Assembly (NCBI GenBank): GCA_003258735.1
Contig: QHME01000005.1
Location: forward strand, 72,127-136,126
Origin: Candidatus Melainabacteria bacterium
GTDB taxonomy: Bacteria; Cyanobacteriota; Vampirovibrionia; Gastranaerophilales; Gastranaerophilaceae
Direction: 5' to 3'
Length of the DNA: 64,000 nucleotides
Shown: positions 16,422-25,663 of the stretch, piece after piece
How the letters are laid out: every line of letters starts with the position of its first letter
How positions within the stretch are numbered: position 1 is the stretch's first letter
Translations under genes and position numbers: made by a program
Notes under the pieces: model-generated
Seen by the model: the letters and a program-made list of their open reading frames with translations, nothing else
Database searches by the model: none
What the model was told of the DNA's origin: nothing

Positions 16422-17618
16422 TTACACTTCAGGCTTTTCGTTATAATTGTCAATTGTAGCTTTCAATTTGCCATGTATATCTTCAAGCGCATCAAAATCT
16501 GATTTGTAATCTTTTGTCAATTGACGTTTTTCCGTAGGAGTTGCTGTTTTTCTAGCATCTTTATACAAGTTTGTAACTCTTAATTTCAAGCCGTTAAAGT
16601 AACCTTCAAACAATTGTTCATCTTCTTTAGAGAATGTAATTGGGATTCTATCATCAATTTCTGCATAATCTTTGTTTTTAGCATTTAAGAACAATTTTTG
16701 AGAAATCTTTCCTCTGAACATTTGTTTTAACAAATCCATATAACGTTCAGCCTTTTGAGCGTTTGAACCAACGGTTTTGTTATTCAACATATTCATACTG
16801 AAATGTAATTCGTCCATTTCTCTCAAGTGGTTATATACATCAGATGATTCACAATGTTTTGCATGAGCATAATTTGGTCCGAATAATACAAGTAATTCGT
16901 GTTGAACCGGATTTGATTTTTTATCAAAATCTCTGATAAATCTCATTTGAATATCTTCATAACCTGATTTTTGAGGCTTGCCAACACAGAATCTGTATCT
17001 TGCCGGAACTTTTGCAAGTTCTTCCGGTGGAAGGTCTAATCTGATATCCAAATCAGGAACCATTTTTGTCATTTTAGGATTAGCAGCTTCTTCCGCAGTT
17101 GGAATATAACCGCGTTTCATCAAGTTTTCAACGGTTTCCTCAATTTCAGGAATTACGTAACCACGTTTTTCCATTTCAGGTAACAAGTATTTAAACAAAT
17201 TATCTAAATCATAAGGATTGTTGCAATATAACGTAGTACGAATTGTATCCGGAACTTTGAAACTCCCTGAACGAACTACTTTACTAGCATAAGACTTTGG
17301 AGACTTTACAGGGTTCAATTCGCAATAAGCCCTATCGAAAGAAAAACCTTTATCTTTCAAATTTATTGCAACTGATTCAACAATATCCAAATATGTTGTC
17401 GCAATACGTAACAATCTCTCTGCACTAGCGGCAACTTGAGCCTCCAAATGATCTGCAATAGTTGCACCACCTTTTGAAATACTGTTACCAAAGGATACAG
17501 TATCACAAGTCAATGCATTATTATATCTTGGCATTGTCATTGCACTATTCTTAAATTTGTTTTGATTTTGTACATAACTTGTTTTCGTTTGAAAATTTGG
17601 GGTGATTTGTATATTCAT
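16422..17618 (-). CDS. divergent RelA/SpoT-like nucleotidyltransferase-domain protein
   Basis: 398 aa, not a standard family member. The middle resembles the (p)ppGpp synthetase fold in order and spacing: KSPKSYASK (105-113) like the Arg/Lys-x-K-x-x-x-S motif, VPDTIRTTLYC (122-132) like the metal-binding Asp plus I-R motif, SGYEDIQMRF (218-227) like the G-Y-x-S-x-H strand, and HELLVLFGPN (240-249) like the E-x-Q-I-R-T strand carrying the catalytic Glu. The Arg and His of the canonical motifs are altered, so activity is uncertain; tRNA/RNA-modifying or toxin-like relatives of this fold are possible. The N-terminus is a flexible 40-residue leader ending in the tag TVSFG, shared with other proteins here. 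There is no signal peptide. The C-terminus is helical and Lys rich. Confidence 0.6.
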   Translation of the reverse strand: MNIQITPNFQTKTSYVQNQNKFKNSAMTMPRYNNALTCDTVSFGNSISKGGATIADHLEAQVAASAERLLRIATTYLDIVESVAINLKDKGFSFDRAYCELNPVKSPKSYASKVVRSGSFKVPDTIRTTLYCNNPYDLDNLFKYLLPEMEKRGYVIPEIEETVENLMKRGYIPTAEEAANPKMTKMVPDLDIRLDLPPEELAKVPARYRFCVGKPQKSGYEDIQMRFIRDFDKKSNPVQHELLVLFGPNYAHAKHCESSDVYNHLREMDELHFSMNMLNNKTVGSNAQKAERYMDLLKQMFRGKISQKLFLNAKNKDYAEIDDRIPITFSKEDEQLFEGYFNGLKLRVTNLYKDARKTATPTEKRQLTKDYKSDFDALEDIHGKLKATIDNYNEKPEV

Positions 17619-17728
17619 GCTAAACCTCTACTTTGCGTCGACATATTTAACGTTTCTGAATATAAAATTTTTACAGATAAAAGGCAATATTTTACCAAAT
17701 CTTAATAATTTTTTACAAAACAATATCT

Positions 17729-17757
17729 TTGTCAATATTATATGTTTGTATTATCAT
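17729..17757 (+). promoter_or_regulatory. promoter of nifJ
   Basis: TTGTCA (17729-17734), 17-base spacer, TATCAT (17752-17757). About 50 bases of leader follow with a strong AAGGAGGG RBS before the ATG. Confidence 0.55.
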
Positions 17758-17811
17758 TAATAGGTACAGTTGTAATTAAAATAGCTTACGGAAATAAGGA
17801 GGGTAAATTAA

Positions 17812-20800
17812 ATGCCGGGAAAAACAATTACAGTTGATGGCAACTATGCTGCCGCTCATGTTGCGTATGCAATGAGTGAAGTTTCAGCAATCTACCCAAT
17901 CACACCTTCATCTACAATGGGTGAATGGATTGATGAATGGGCATCACAACACAAGAAAAACATTTGGGGAGAAGAAGTAAGAGTTGCAGAAATGCAATCT
18001 GAAGCTGGTGCAGCAGGTGCTGTACACGGTTCTCTTGCTGCAGGTTCTTTGACTTCTACCTATACAGCATCACAAGGTTTGTTATTGATGATTCCTGTAA
18101 TGCACAAAGTAGCAGGTGAAATGCTTCCACACGTAATTCACGTTGCAGCTCGTGCTCTAGCAGCTCAATCTTTGGCAATCTTTGGTGACCATACTGACGT
18201 TATGGGCTGCCGTAACACAGGCTACGCTATGTTAGCAGCTAACTCTGTTCAAGAAGAAATGGATTTGGCTTTGGTTGCACACTTAGCAACTTACAAATCA
18301 AAAGTTCCTTTCTTGCAATTCTTCGATGGTTTTAGAACTTCTCACGAAATTCACAAAATCGAAGAAATTTCTTATGAAGATATTAAGAGCTTGGTAGAAC
18401 CTAAATATATTGAAGAATTCAGAAAAAGAGCATTGAGACCGGAAGCTCCTGTTTCTAAAGTTGGTGCTCAAAACTCTGACGTATATTTCCAAGGTCGTGA
18501 AACAGTAAACAAATACTACAATGCTGTTCCTGACATTGTTCAAGAATATATGGACAAAGTTGCAAAATTGACAGGAAGACAATACCACCCATTCGATTAC
18601 GTTGGTGCACCTGATGCTACAGACGTTATCGTTGCTATTGGTTCAGGTTGTGAAACTATCGAAGAAACTATCGAATACTTGAACGCTAACCGCGGTACTA
18701 AATATGGTTTGGTTAAAGTTAGATTATACAGACCATTCGATGTTAAACGTTTCAACGAAGCTCTTCCAAAATCAGTTAAACGTATCACTGTTTTAGACAG
18801 AACAAAAGAACCTGGTTCAATTGGCGAACCTTTATACTTGGATGTTGTTGCAGCATTAGACAACAAAGACATCAGAGTAATCGGTGGTCGTTATGGTTTG
18901 TCTTCAAAAGAATTCACTCCATCAATGGTTCTTGCAGTATACAAACACGCAGAAAACAATGGCTTCCACGGATTTACTGTTGGTATTGAAGATGATGTAA
19001 CTAACAAATCAATTAAAGTTGAAGAACACATCGTTACAGAACCTGAAGGTACTACAAACTGTATGTTCTGGGGCTTGGGTTCAGATGGTACAGTTGGTGC
19101 TAACAAAAACTCAATCAAAATCATTGGTCAATATACAGATAAAGATGCTCAAGCATATTTCGCTTATGACTCTAAGAAATCATTTGGTGTTACAGTATCT
19201 CACTTGAGATTTGGTGATAAACCAATCAAATCAACTTACTTAATCACAGCACCTGATTTCGTTTCATGTTCAGCTCACTCTTATATCGGAAGATATGACC
19301 TATTAAAAGGTATTAAAGAAGGCGGAACATTCTTGTTAAATAGCCCATACTCTAAAGATGAAGCTTTTGCTCATTTAACTAGAGATATGCAAAAAACTAT
19401 CATTGATAAGAAAATCAAATTCTACAACGTAGATGCTGAATCTCTTATCAAACAACAACCTGGCTTGAGAGGTAAAGGTGCAAACACAGTTATGATGGTT
19501 GCATACTTCAAAGTTTCAGGCATCATTCCATTTGAACAAGCTTACGAAGGAATGAGAGCTATGACAACTAAAACATTCAAGAAAAAAGGTGACGATGTTG
19601 TTAATATGAACTTGGCATTGATTGATGCAGCTATCGATGCAACTGAAGAAGTTACAATTCCTGCATCACTAGATGGCGTTGGATGTGTTGATGATGTTAA
19701 ATTCATTCCTGAACACGCTAGTGAATTTGCTAAGAAAATCATTGAACCTTCAATGAAATTAAAAGGTGATGACATTCCTGTTTCTGCTATGTCAATTGAT
19801 GGTGTTATCCCTACAGGTACAGCTTGCTTAGAAAAACGTGGTATTGCTCCTCGCGTTCCTCACTGGAACTCTGAATACTGTATCCAATGTGGTATTTGTG
19901 CATCTGCATGTCCACACGCTGCAATCAGAACAAAATTGGCAGAAAAAGACAGCTTGAAAGATGCTCCAGCATCATTCAACACTGTTGATGCTAAACCAAA
20001 CTTAAACGGTGAACAATTCAAAGTTCAAGTTTATTGTGAAGATTGTACAGGTTGCGGTGTATGTTTAGACCAATGCCCTATGAGTAAAGTTGAAGGTAAA
20101 AAAGCTTTAACTTGGTCAACAATTGAAAAAGAAGTTGAAGCTTGCGAATTGGAAAACGAAAAATTCTTCGATGAATTACCTGATAACGTTATGGGTAAAA
20201 ACACAACTAAAACAATTAAAGGTGCAATGTTGAGAAAACCATTATTTGAATTCTCTGGTGCTTGTGCTGGTTGTGGTGAAACTCCTTATGTTAAATTGGT
20301 TTCTCAATTATTCGGTGAAAACGCAATCGTTGCAAACGCAACAGGATGTTCTTCAATTTACTCAGGTACATTCCCTACAATTCCTTACACAACTAATAAG
20401 GATGGTAGAGGTCCAGCTTGGGCTAACTCATTGTTTGAAGACAACGCTGAATTTGGTTTTGGTATGAGATTGGCAGTAGATCAAAACAGAACTACTTTGA
20501 AATCTTATGCTGAAAAAGTAATGGCTAGCGAACAAGCTCCTGCTGATTTGAAAGCTGCTTTAGAAAAAGCATTATCTCACTGGGATGATTCAAAAACTGA
20601 AGAGGCTATCAAAGACCAAGCTGAAGCTAAAGCTATTATTGACAAATACGCAGCTGAATGCGATTGTCCAGATTTAGCGAAAGTTAAAGAACTTGAAGAT
20701 TACTTCACTGATAAATCTGTATGGATTATCGGTGGTGACGGATGGGCTAACGATATCGGTTACGGCGGTATTGACCACGTTCTTGCTCAAAACAAAAACG

Positions 20801-21351
20801 TAAACATCCTTGTTCTTGATACAGAAGTTTACTCTAACACTGGTGGTCAAGCTTCTAAATCAACACCTACAGGTGCTGTTGCTAAGTTTGCTACAGGTGG
20901 TAAACAAACATACAAGAAAAACATGGGCTTGATGAGTATGTCTTATGGTTATGTATACGTTGCATCAGTAGCTTTGGGTGCAGATAGAGCTCAAACTCTA
21001 AAAGCATTCCAAGAAGCTGAAAGCTACAACGGTCCATCAATCATCTTTGCATACGCTCCATGTATCGCACACGGTATTGATATGAGCAAAACTCAAACTG
21101 AACAAAAACGTGCAGTTGAAGCAGGTTACTTCCCACTTTACAGATATAACCCTGCTAACCCTGAACAACCGTTCACTTGGGATGCTAAAGACCCTAAAGG
21201 CAGCTACCAAGACTTCATCCGTTCAGAAGGTCGTTATAAATCACTTATGAAGACTAACCCTGAACACGCTGAAGCATTGTATCAACAAGCTGAAAGCGAT
21301 GCTGCAAAACGTATGAACGTTTATAAAGCAGTTGGCGAATTGATGAAGTAA
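17812..21351 (+). CDS. nifJ: pyruvate:ferredoxin (flavodoxin) oxidoreductase
   Basis: Single-chain homodimeric PFOR, 1179 aa, the full family length. It converts pyruvate and CoA to acetyl-CoA, CO2 and reduced ferredoxin, the central step of anaerobic fermentation. Domains in order: pyrimidine-binding domain I (1-250, with YPITPSSTMGEW and GGxVHGSLAAG-like AGAVHGSLAAG), transketolase C-like domain, gamma domain, a two-[4Fe-4S] ferredoxin domain (CIQCGICASACP near 690; CEDCTGCGVCLDQCP near 742), then the TPP domain with CAGCGETPY, the proximal-cluster cysteines, and GDGWANDIGYGG near 975 followed by DTEVYSNTGGQAS. Codon use is richer in preferred codons than its neighbours, suggesting high expression. 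Strong RBS and terminator; monocistronic. Confidence 0.98.
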   Translation: MPGKTITVDGNYAAAHVAYAMSEVSAIYPITPSSTMGEWIDEWASQHKKNIWGEEVRVAEMQSEAGAAGAVHGSLAAGSLTSTYTASQGLLLMIPVMHKVAGEMLPHVIHVAARALAAQSLAIFGDHTDVMGCRNTGYAMLAANSVQEEMDLALVAHLATYKSKVPFLQFFDGFRTSHEIHKIEEISYEDIKSLVEPKYIEEFRKRALRPEAPVSKVGAQNSDVYFQGRETVNKYYNAVPDIVQEYMDKVAKLTGRQYHPFDYVGAPDATDVIVAIGSGCETIEETIEYLNANRGTKYGLVKVRLYRPFDVKRFNEALPKSVKRITVLDRTKEPGSIGEPLYLDVVAALDNKDIRVIGGRYGLSSKEFTPSMVLAVYKHAENNGFHGFTVGIEDDVTNKSIKVEEHIVTEPEGTTNCMFWGLGSDGTVGANKNSIKIIGQYTDKDAQAYFAYDSKKSFGVTVSHLRFGDKPIKSTYLITAPDFVSCSAHSYIGRYDLLKGIKEGGTFLLNSPYSKDEAFAHLTRDMQKTIIDKKIKFYNVDAESLIKQQPGLRGKGANTVMMVAYFKVSGIIPFEQAYEGMRAMTTKTFKKKGDDVVNMNLALIDAAIDATEEVTIPASLDGVGCVDDVKFIPEHASEFAKKIIEPSMKLKGDDIPVSAMSIDGVIPTGTACLEKRGIAPRVPHWNSEYCIQCGICASACPHAAIRTKLAEKDSLKDAPASFNTVDAKPNLNGEQFKVQVYCEDCTGCGVCLDQCPMSKVEGKKALTWSTIEKEVEACELENEKFFDELPDNVMGKNTTKTIKGAMLRKPLFEFSGACAGCGETPYVKLVSQLFGENAIVANATGCSSIYSGTFPTIPYTTNKDGRGPAWANSLFEDNAEFGFGMRLAVDQNRTTLKSYAEKVMASEQAPADLKAALEKALSHWDDSKTEEAIKDQAEAKAIIDKYAAECDCPDLAKVKELEDYFTDKSVWIIGGDGWANDIGYGGIDHVLAQNKNVNILVLDTEVYSNTGGQASKSTPTGAVAKFATGGKQTYKKNMGLMSMSYGYVYVASVALGADRAQTLKAFQEAESYNGPSIIFAYAPCIAHGIDMSKTQTEQKRAVEAGYFPLYRYNPANPEQPFTWDAKDPKGSYQDFIRSEGRYKSLMKTNPEHAEALYQQAESDAAKRMNVYKAVGELMK

Positions 21352-21374
21352 TTTCAAGTTTGCTTGAAAGATTA

Positions 21375-21411
21375 CCAAAGGCGGTGCTCTACGAGCACCG
21401 CCTTTGGTTTT
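21375..21411 (+). terminator. Rho-independent terminator of nifJ
   Basis: 15-bp perfect stem (CCAAAGGCGGTGCTC and its complement) with loop TAC, followed by TTTTAT. Confidence 0.95.
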
Positions 21412-21474
21412 ATATATAATACTGGGTCACTAATATTACAAATTTAGCATAAGACTAATATGCTAAATTTGAAA

Positions 21475-21533
21475 TGCTGAAACAAGTTCAGCATGACAAA
21501 ATAGTCTTTGTAGGGCGGCATTGCAATGTCGAG
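21475..21533. repeat. two intergenic palindromic repeats
   Basis: 21475-21498 carries TGCTGAA / TTCAGCA followed by TGACA, related to the TGTCATTC families read in reverse. 21510-21533 carries TAGGGCGGCATTGCAATGTCG, a reverse copy of the palindrome at 16146-16170 that retains the CTACA tail. Upstream of them an exact inverted repeat AAATTTAGCAT / ATGCTAAATTT (21440-21471) forms another hairpin. Confidence 0.6.
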
Positions 21534-21548
21534 ATTATTTTTCAAGAA

Positions 21549-21577
21549 TTGAAAAATCCTCAAATATCTATTATAAT
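21549..21577 (+). promoter_or_regulatory. leaderless promoter of the membrane protein gene at 21584
   Basis: TTGAAA (21549-21554), 17-base spacer, TATAAT (21572-21577), then six bases and the ATG. This is the clearest example in the window of a consensus promoter placing +1 on the start codon. Confidence 0.75.
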
Positions 21578-21583
21578 AAAATA

Positions 21584-22339
21584 ATGAAAAAGATTTTATA
21601 TTTTACGATAACTTACACTTGTATTGCATTGTTCCTATTTTTAGTCCCAAGTTTAAATATTAACTTTTGGTTATGGTTGGCTATTGGAATTCCACTTTTA
21701 TTATTACCAATTATTGCAACAAAACTATTAAAATCTGGTTATAACATTTCAAAAGAATCAATCATTGCAATTGTTTCAGTTATACTCATGTTGATATTTT
21801 TAGTGATTTTTAAAATTATTGAACCACCAAATGAAATTTTAATTGCCGCAACAAATAATCCGCAAAAAGCATCACAAATTCAAGAACTTTTAACAACACA
21901 AAAAAGAGAAACCATACGAGGATATGTATATGGCGAAAATAGTGAATCTGCTGGAATTGGAATTTTTATCAAAGAAACTTCAAAAAGAGCTTTTGTAGAT
22001 GCTACAATGGAAGTTTTAACAAGTTCAATTATGGATGAGGATGTAAAACTAACAATTGAAGCAAAATATACACCTAACAGAAAGCAAATCATTAATAATG
22101 CTGAAAAAGCACTTGGAAATTTCATCAAAAATATAGATAGTGTAACAGATGCCAAAGTAGCAATGAAAATCGGTAATTACGACTCAAGTCCAATTGAGAT
22201 TAAAGAAGTTATAGTTGAACTTGAAACAATTGATAATGCAGATAGTGAAAAGATTGAAAATTTGATAAATTTATATATAACTCATACTCTACCAAATGTT
22301 AAACCAAAACAGATTAAGTTATATGTAAATATGTTTTAA
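21584..22339 (+). CDS. hypothetical membrane protein, 251 aa
   Basis: Not recognised. The start at 21584 (KKILYFTITYTC) is preferred to upstream in-frame codons because a consensus promoter lies between them. Residues 1-95 contain three membrane helices (about 5-25, 30-50 LWLAIGIPLLLLPIIA, 62-85 SIIAIVSVILMLIFLVIF). Residues 100-251 form a soluble domain with a repeated beta/alpha pattern (DAKVAMKIGNYDSSPIEIKE, VELETIDNADSEKIENLI) that could face the periplasm. No RBS. It stands alone between repeat-rich gaps. Function unknown. Confidence 0.75.
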   Translation: MKKILYFTITYTCIALFLFLVPSLNINFWLWLAIGIPLLLLPIIATKLLKSGYNISKESIIAIVSVILMLIFLVIFKIIEPPNEILIAATNNPQKASQIQELLTTQKRETIRGYVYGENSESAGIGIFIKETSKRAFVDATMEVLTSSIMDEDVKLTIEAKYTPNRKQIINNAEKALGNFIKNIDSVTDAKVAMKIGNYDSSPIEIKEVIVELETIDNADSEKIENLINLYITHTLPNVKPKQIKLYVNMF

Positions 22340-22353
22340 TTCTAAGATTTTAA

Positions 22354-22377
22354 GGTGGGCTAGTGAGCCCACCCTAC
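22354..22377 (+). repeat. intergenic palindromic repeat (GTGGGCT/AGCCCAC type)
   Basis: Identical to 13830-13853 and 29752-29775: GGTGGGCT, AGTG, AGCCCACC, CTAC. Followed by a further 100 bases of non-coding, repeat-like sequence starting TGTCACCC. Confidence 0.8.
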
Positions 22378-22520
22378 TTTATTAACTAGACAAAAAGGAC
22401 AATGTCACCCAGAACAGCAGGAGTAGAGTGCGAAACGAAGTGGAGTCACGTTTTATTCGACTGCGCAGTCATGGTCTATCCATTTGATTTTAGTCATTCT
22501 GACAGTGACCCTTTTCGCCT

Positions 22521-22961
22521 TTACACTTCATCCAATTTGGATTTGCGAGAGGCTAAATTTTGATATTGAGAGCGCAATTGCGCCATTCTATCTTGCAGAT
22601 GCTCCAATTTGTTGCGGTCGGATTCTAAATTTTGTTCCGATGTTTCTAACTTTTCTTCCTGTGTAATTTTGTCTTGTTCTAACTTTTCAAGCTTTGCAGA
22701 ATCCTCGTTTATTTTACTCTTTTCTGAATCTATATTTGAATCCTGATAATCAATATCTGATTTTATATTTGAGATTTTAGATTCAACAGCATCTTGAGAA
22801 TACATATTATTATCCAATGAATCTTGAATTTTCTCTCGCTCATATTTTATCTTATTTATATCAGAATCTTCTGACCCAAAAGCCGTTTTTGACTGGACAT
22901 TCGCCATTTTAAACATTTTTGGTTGGAGATAAAAATTTGAATAATATGAAGAAATTCGCAT
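22521..22961 (-). CDS. hypothetical coiled-coil protein, 146 aa
   Basis: From about residue 35 onward the sequence is a long charged coiled coil (heptads through KLEKLEQDKITQEEKLETS and SDRNKLEHLQDRMAQLRSQ). The first 30 residues are Tyr/Phe/Gln rich and carry TAFGS at about 25-29, a variant of the VSFG-type N-terminal tag. An AGG sits upstream of the ATG. It is divergent from the sugar permease genes. Probably a structural or adaptor protein; no enzymatic features. Confidence 0.7.
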   Translation of the reverse strand: MRISSYYSNFYLQPKMFKMANVQSKTAFGSEDSDINKIKYEREKIQDSLDNNMYSQDAVESKISNIKSDIDYQDSNIDSEKSKINEDSAKLEKLEQDKITQEEKLETSEQNLESDRNKLEHLQDRMAQLRSQYQNLASRKSKLDEV

Positions 22962-23042
22962 ACTAAAAATCCTGTCTAATCACTTTGCAATAATAAAACC
23001 TCAAAAAAAGATTTTTTGCTATCGCTAAACAAATACATCAAC

Positions 23043-23071
23043 TTGACTCATATTACATAAAGTGAGATAAT
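23043..23071 (+). promoter_or_regulatory. leaderless promoter of the sugar permease operon
   Basis: TTGACT (23043-23048), 17-base spacer, GATAAT (23066-23071), six bases, ATG at 23078. No Shine-Dalgarno. Confidence 0.7.
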
Positions 23072-23077
23072 CGGTTT

Positions 23078-23950
23078 ATGTTCAAGTATTATGGGAAAAC
23101 CGCACCATATTTGTTTTTATTACCGGCTGGAATTGTCTTGCTGATATTTTTCTTTATTCCATTTTTTCAAACAATTGGTTTAAGTTTTCTAAATTACTCA
23201 AACAATATATATAACCCTAGTTTTGCAGGATTAGAAAATTACGTCCAAATTTTGCACAACCCTATTTTTTATAAGGTTATGTGGAATACCTTGCTATATT
23301 TGGTTGTTGCGGTGCCGATACTTGCAATAATACCGTTATTTTTGGCAATTTTAATTAACCAAAAAATTAAGGGGATAACTTTATACAAAATTTTAATTTA
23401 TTTGCCTGTAATTGTTTCAATAGTTGTTGCAGCAATTGCGTTTAAGTGGTTATACGCTCAACAAGGAATTTTAAATTATATACTAAATGTTATGCATATA
23501 AATTCGATTGGATGGCTTACTGACCCAAAATATGCGATATATTCAGTAATTATCGTAACTATTTGGAAGGGCATCGGATATTATATGATGATATACCTTG
23601 CAGCATTGATGAGCGTCCCAAAAGAACTTTACGAAGCTTGCGATATTGATGGAGCAAATTTTTTGACAAAACATTTAACTGTAACAGTTCCGCATATTAT
23701 GCCAACAATTGCACTCGTTACAACGATAAGCTCAATTTCAGCAATGAAAATTTTTGCAGAAATTTATGTAATGACCAAAGGCGGCCCACTAAATTCAACA
23801 AAAACCATCGTTTATTATATTTATGAAAAAGCTTTTGAAAACCTTGATTTAGGATACGCATCAGCGATGGCTGTAATTCTTTTGATTATAGTAATGGCAT
23901 TTTCACTTGTGAATATTTTCTGTTTTGAAAGGAATAAATATCAAATATGA
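23078..23950 (+). CDS. carbohydrate ABC transporter permease, MalF/UgpA type
   Basis: 290 aa with six membrane helices starting at LFLLPAGIVLLIFFFIPFF. The cytoplasmic EAA loop that contacts the ATPase is seen near residue 185 (MSVPKELYEACDIDGANFL, then TVPHIMP). The extracellular-side motif TKGGPLNSTKTIVYYIYEKAF is typical of sugar permease subunit 1. It overlaps the second permease by 4 bases. Neither a solute-binding protein nor an ATPase gene is in the window, so the substrate (oligosaccharide or glycerol-3-phosphate) cannot be decided. Expressed from a leaderless promoter. Confidence 0.92.
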   Translation: MFKYYGKTAPYLFLLPAGIVLLIFFFIPFFQTIGLSFLNYSNNIYNPSFAGLENYVQILHNPIFYKVMWNTLLYLVVAVPILAIIPLFLAILINQKIKGITLYKILIYLPVIVSIVVAAIAFKWLYAQQGILNYILNVMHINSIGWLTDPKYAIYSVIIVTIWKGIGYYMMIYLAALMSVPKELYEACDIDGANFLTKHLTVTVPHIMPTIALVTTISSISAMKIFAEIYVMTKGGPLNSTKTIVYYIYEKAFENLDLGYASAMAVILLIIVMAFSLVNIFCFERNKYQI

Positions 23951-24837
23951 TAAGCAAAATTTCAGACATATTGAATAAATTAAAATCAAGAAATTTGCAA
24001 ATTTCGACAAAAAATTTGTGGATTCATGCTGTTTTGATTTTTGTTTCAATTTTGTCAATATTTCCGTTTATTTGGTTACTTTCAACATCACTAAAAGGCG
24101 CAAATGAAAACATATTTGCATATCCTCCGACAATAATCCCCAAAGACTTCACTTGGGCAAATTATGTAGGAGTTTGGCACAAGGTTGATTTAATGAGATA
24201 TTTTATCAACAGTATGATTGTCGCAGGTGGGACGGTTTTGTTGAACCTTATTTTATCATCTTTAGCAGGTTATCCACTTGCAAGAATGGAATTTAAGGGT
24301 AAAAAGATTGCATTTTTCTCTATTTTAGCAACAATTATGGTACCGTTTCAAGCTATTATGTTGCCGGTATACTTGATAACATTGAAACTTCACCTTGTAG
24401 ATAGCGTAAATGACACAATGGGATTTATCGGATTGATTATGCCATTTGCCGTAAGTGCATTTGGAATATTCTTGATGAGACAAGCATTTTTGGCTATTCC
24501 ACGAGAAATGGAAGAGGCGGCAATCGTTGATGGCTGCAATGTTTTCCAAGTGTTTTGGAAAGTTTTGTTACCAATGGTAAAACCATCACTAGCGGTTCTT
24601 GCGATATTCACATTTATTGGTTCTTGGGGAGAATTTTTGTGGCCAAGTATTGTACTAACAAAAGAAACCATGTACACATTGCCTGTCGGTGTTAATAATT
24701 TACAAGGAATGTTCTCTTCAAATTGGCGCTATATCGCAGCAGGTTCAATAATTTCAACCATTCCGATAATCATATTTTTCCTAGCAATGCAAAGATATTT
24801 CATCTCCGGTGAAAACGAAGGCGCAGTAAAAGGTTAG
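23947..24837 (+). CDS. carbohydrate ABC transporter permease, MalG/UgpE type
   Basis: 296 aa, six membrane helices. The EAA loop is IPREMEEAAIVDGCNVFQVF, followed by FWKVLLPMVKPSLAV. The late segment WGEFLWPSIVLTKETMYTLP is typical of the second sugar permease. It starts inside the stop of the first permease (ATGA overlap), so the two are coupled and form a heterodimeric membrane channel. The 3' end overlaps the convergent small gene by four bases. Confidence 0.92.
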   Translation: MISKISDILNKLKSRNLQISTKNLWIHAVLIFVSILSIFPFIWLLSTSLKGANENIFAYPPTIIPKDFTWANYVGVWHKVDLMRYFINSMIVAGGTVLLNLILSSLAGYPLARMEFKGKKIAFFSILATIMVPFQAIMLPVYLITLKLHLVDSVNDTMGFIGLIMPFAVSAFGIFLMRQAFLAIPREMEEAAIVDGCNVFQVFWKVLLPMVKPSLAVLAIFTFIGSWGEFLWPSIVLTKETMYTLPVGVNNLQGMFSSNWRYIAAGSIISTIPIIIFFLAMQRYFISGENEGAVKG

Positions 24838-25022
24838 GTTTCGCTTAAAATACTTTTGGCTAATTGGTTGGCATTTTTCAATTTAGGAAAAGCCTCTTTT
24901 AATAAATTAGAAAGCGCAGTTTCAGTAATTTCAAATTTGCACTCAACTTTATTTTTTGATTTCGCAATTTGAGTTGCTACAGTAAACATATTTAATAATT
25001 CTAAAGCATCTTTACTTGTCAT
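24834..25022 (-). CDS. small protein, possible partner of zeta-like toxin remnant, 62 aa
   Basis: Helical, 62 aa, overlapping the 3' end of the broken kinase gene by 11 bases. Sequence such as ALELLNMFTVATQIAKSKNK and FEITETALSNLLKEAFPKL has no recognised motif. Position and coupling suggest a partner of the adjacent zeta-toxin-like gene, perhaps an antitoxin-type or regulatory protein, but in this case it lies downstream. It may no longer be functional. Low certainty on role. Confidence 0.5.
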   Translation of the reverse strand: MTSKDALELLNMFTVATQIAKSKNKVECKFEITETALSNLLKEAFPKLKNANQLAKSILSET

Positions 25023-25572
25023 TAGTTTCTTCTCTCGCTATATTTAAGATTTGTTTAAATTTATCAAACATTTCATTATTAATTGTTTCATAAGTATCTT
25101 TCATCCCAAAAGACACAATTATTGGCGCATAATCGTATCCATTATAAAACAATGTCCACTCATCTGACATAAATCTATATTTATCCCAAAACTTGGTAAT
25201 GCTTTTATAATAGCGTCTCACGATATCTGCTTCAGGTACATCATGTCCCCCATTTTTTACTCTATTTTTCACTCTTGCAATACAAGTTGCGCAATTTTGT
25301 AAAAAAGAATGAACTAGGACAATTCTATAATTTTTCTGCATGGCTTTTTCAATAATTTTTATTATATTATTACCTGATAATGTTGATTCAACAGCAAAAG
25401 ATTTATTACTATTTAAAATTTCTTGTAATCGCTGGAAATAAATTTTACCTGCTGAAATAGGAACTTTATTTATTGCATCCGGGCTTATTTCTTTGGCAAT
25501 TTCATCTGCATTAAGAAATTTTAATTGTTTTTCACGGAATGTTTTTAGATTATCTTTAGGGTCATGCGCATA
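25012..25572 (-). pseudogene. zeta-toxin-like P-loop kinase (COG4185 type), broken
   Basis: An open frame of about 186 codons with no start codon near its beginning; the first ATG (25341) would lose half the domain. In frame it reads DPKDNLKTFREKQLKFLNADEIA, then ISAGKIYFQRLQEIL, SFAVESTLSG and VKNGGHDVPEADIVRRYYK. Zeta-like kinases have GPNGAGKTTF, then FxNADEIA, AGR, the E-T-T-L-SG strand and the R-V-x-x-G-G-H-x-V-P motif. Here the P-loop is changed to DPKDNLKTF, one residue short, with an in-frame stop 3 codons upstream. The gene is therefore an inactivated toxin/kinase. An 11-base overlap links it to the small gene downstream. Confidence 0.7.
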
Positions 25573-25663
25573 TTATTATCACCATCATTATTATTACCCG
25601 CGCGCAGAGCGAGTTTTGACGATTTTAAAAATAAAAATTTCGCATTTACAAAACTTCACAAAA

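Noticed and set aside
23078..24837. Naming the permeases malF/malG
   Set aside because: No binding protein or ATPase in the window; substrate-specific names are not justified.
25570..25600. ATT/ACC-rich simple repeat
   Set aside because: Short AT-rich run at the broken end of the kinase remnant; too short and irregular to be a functional repeat.
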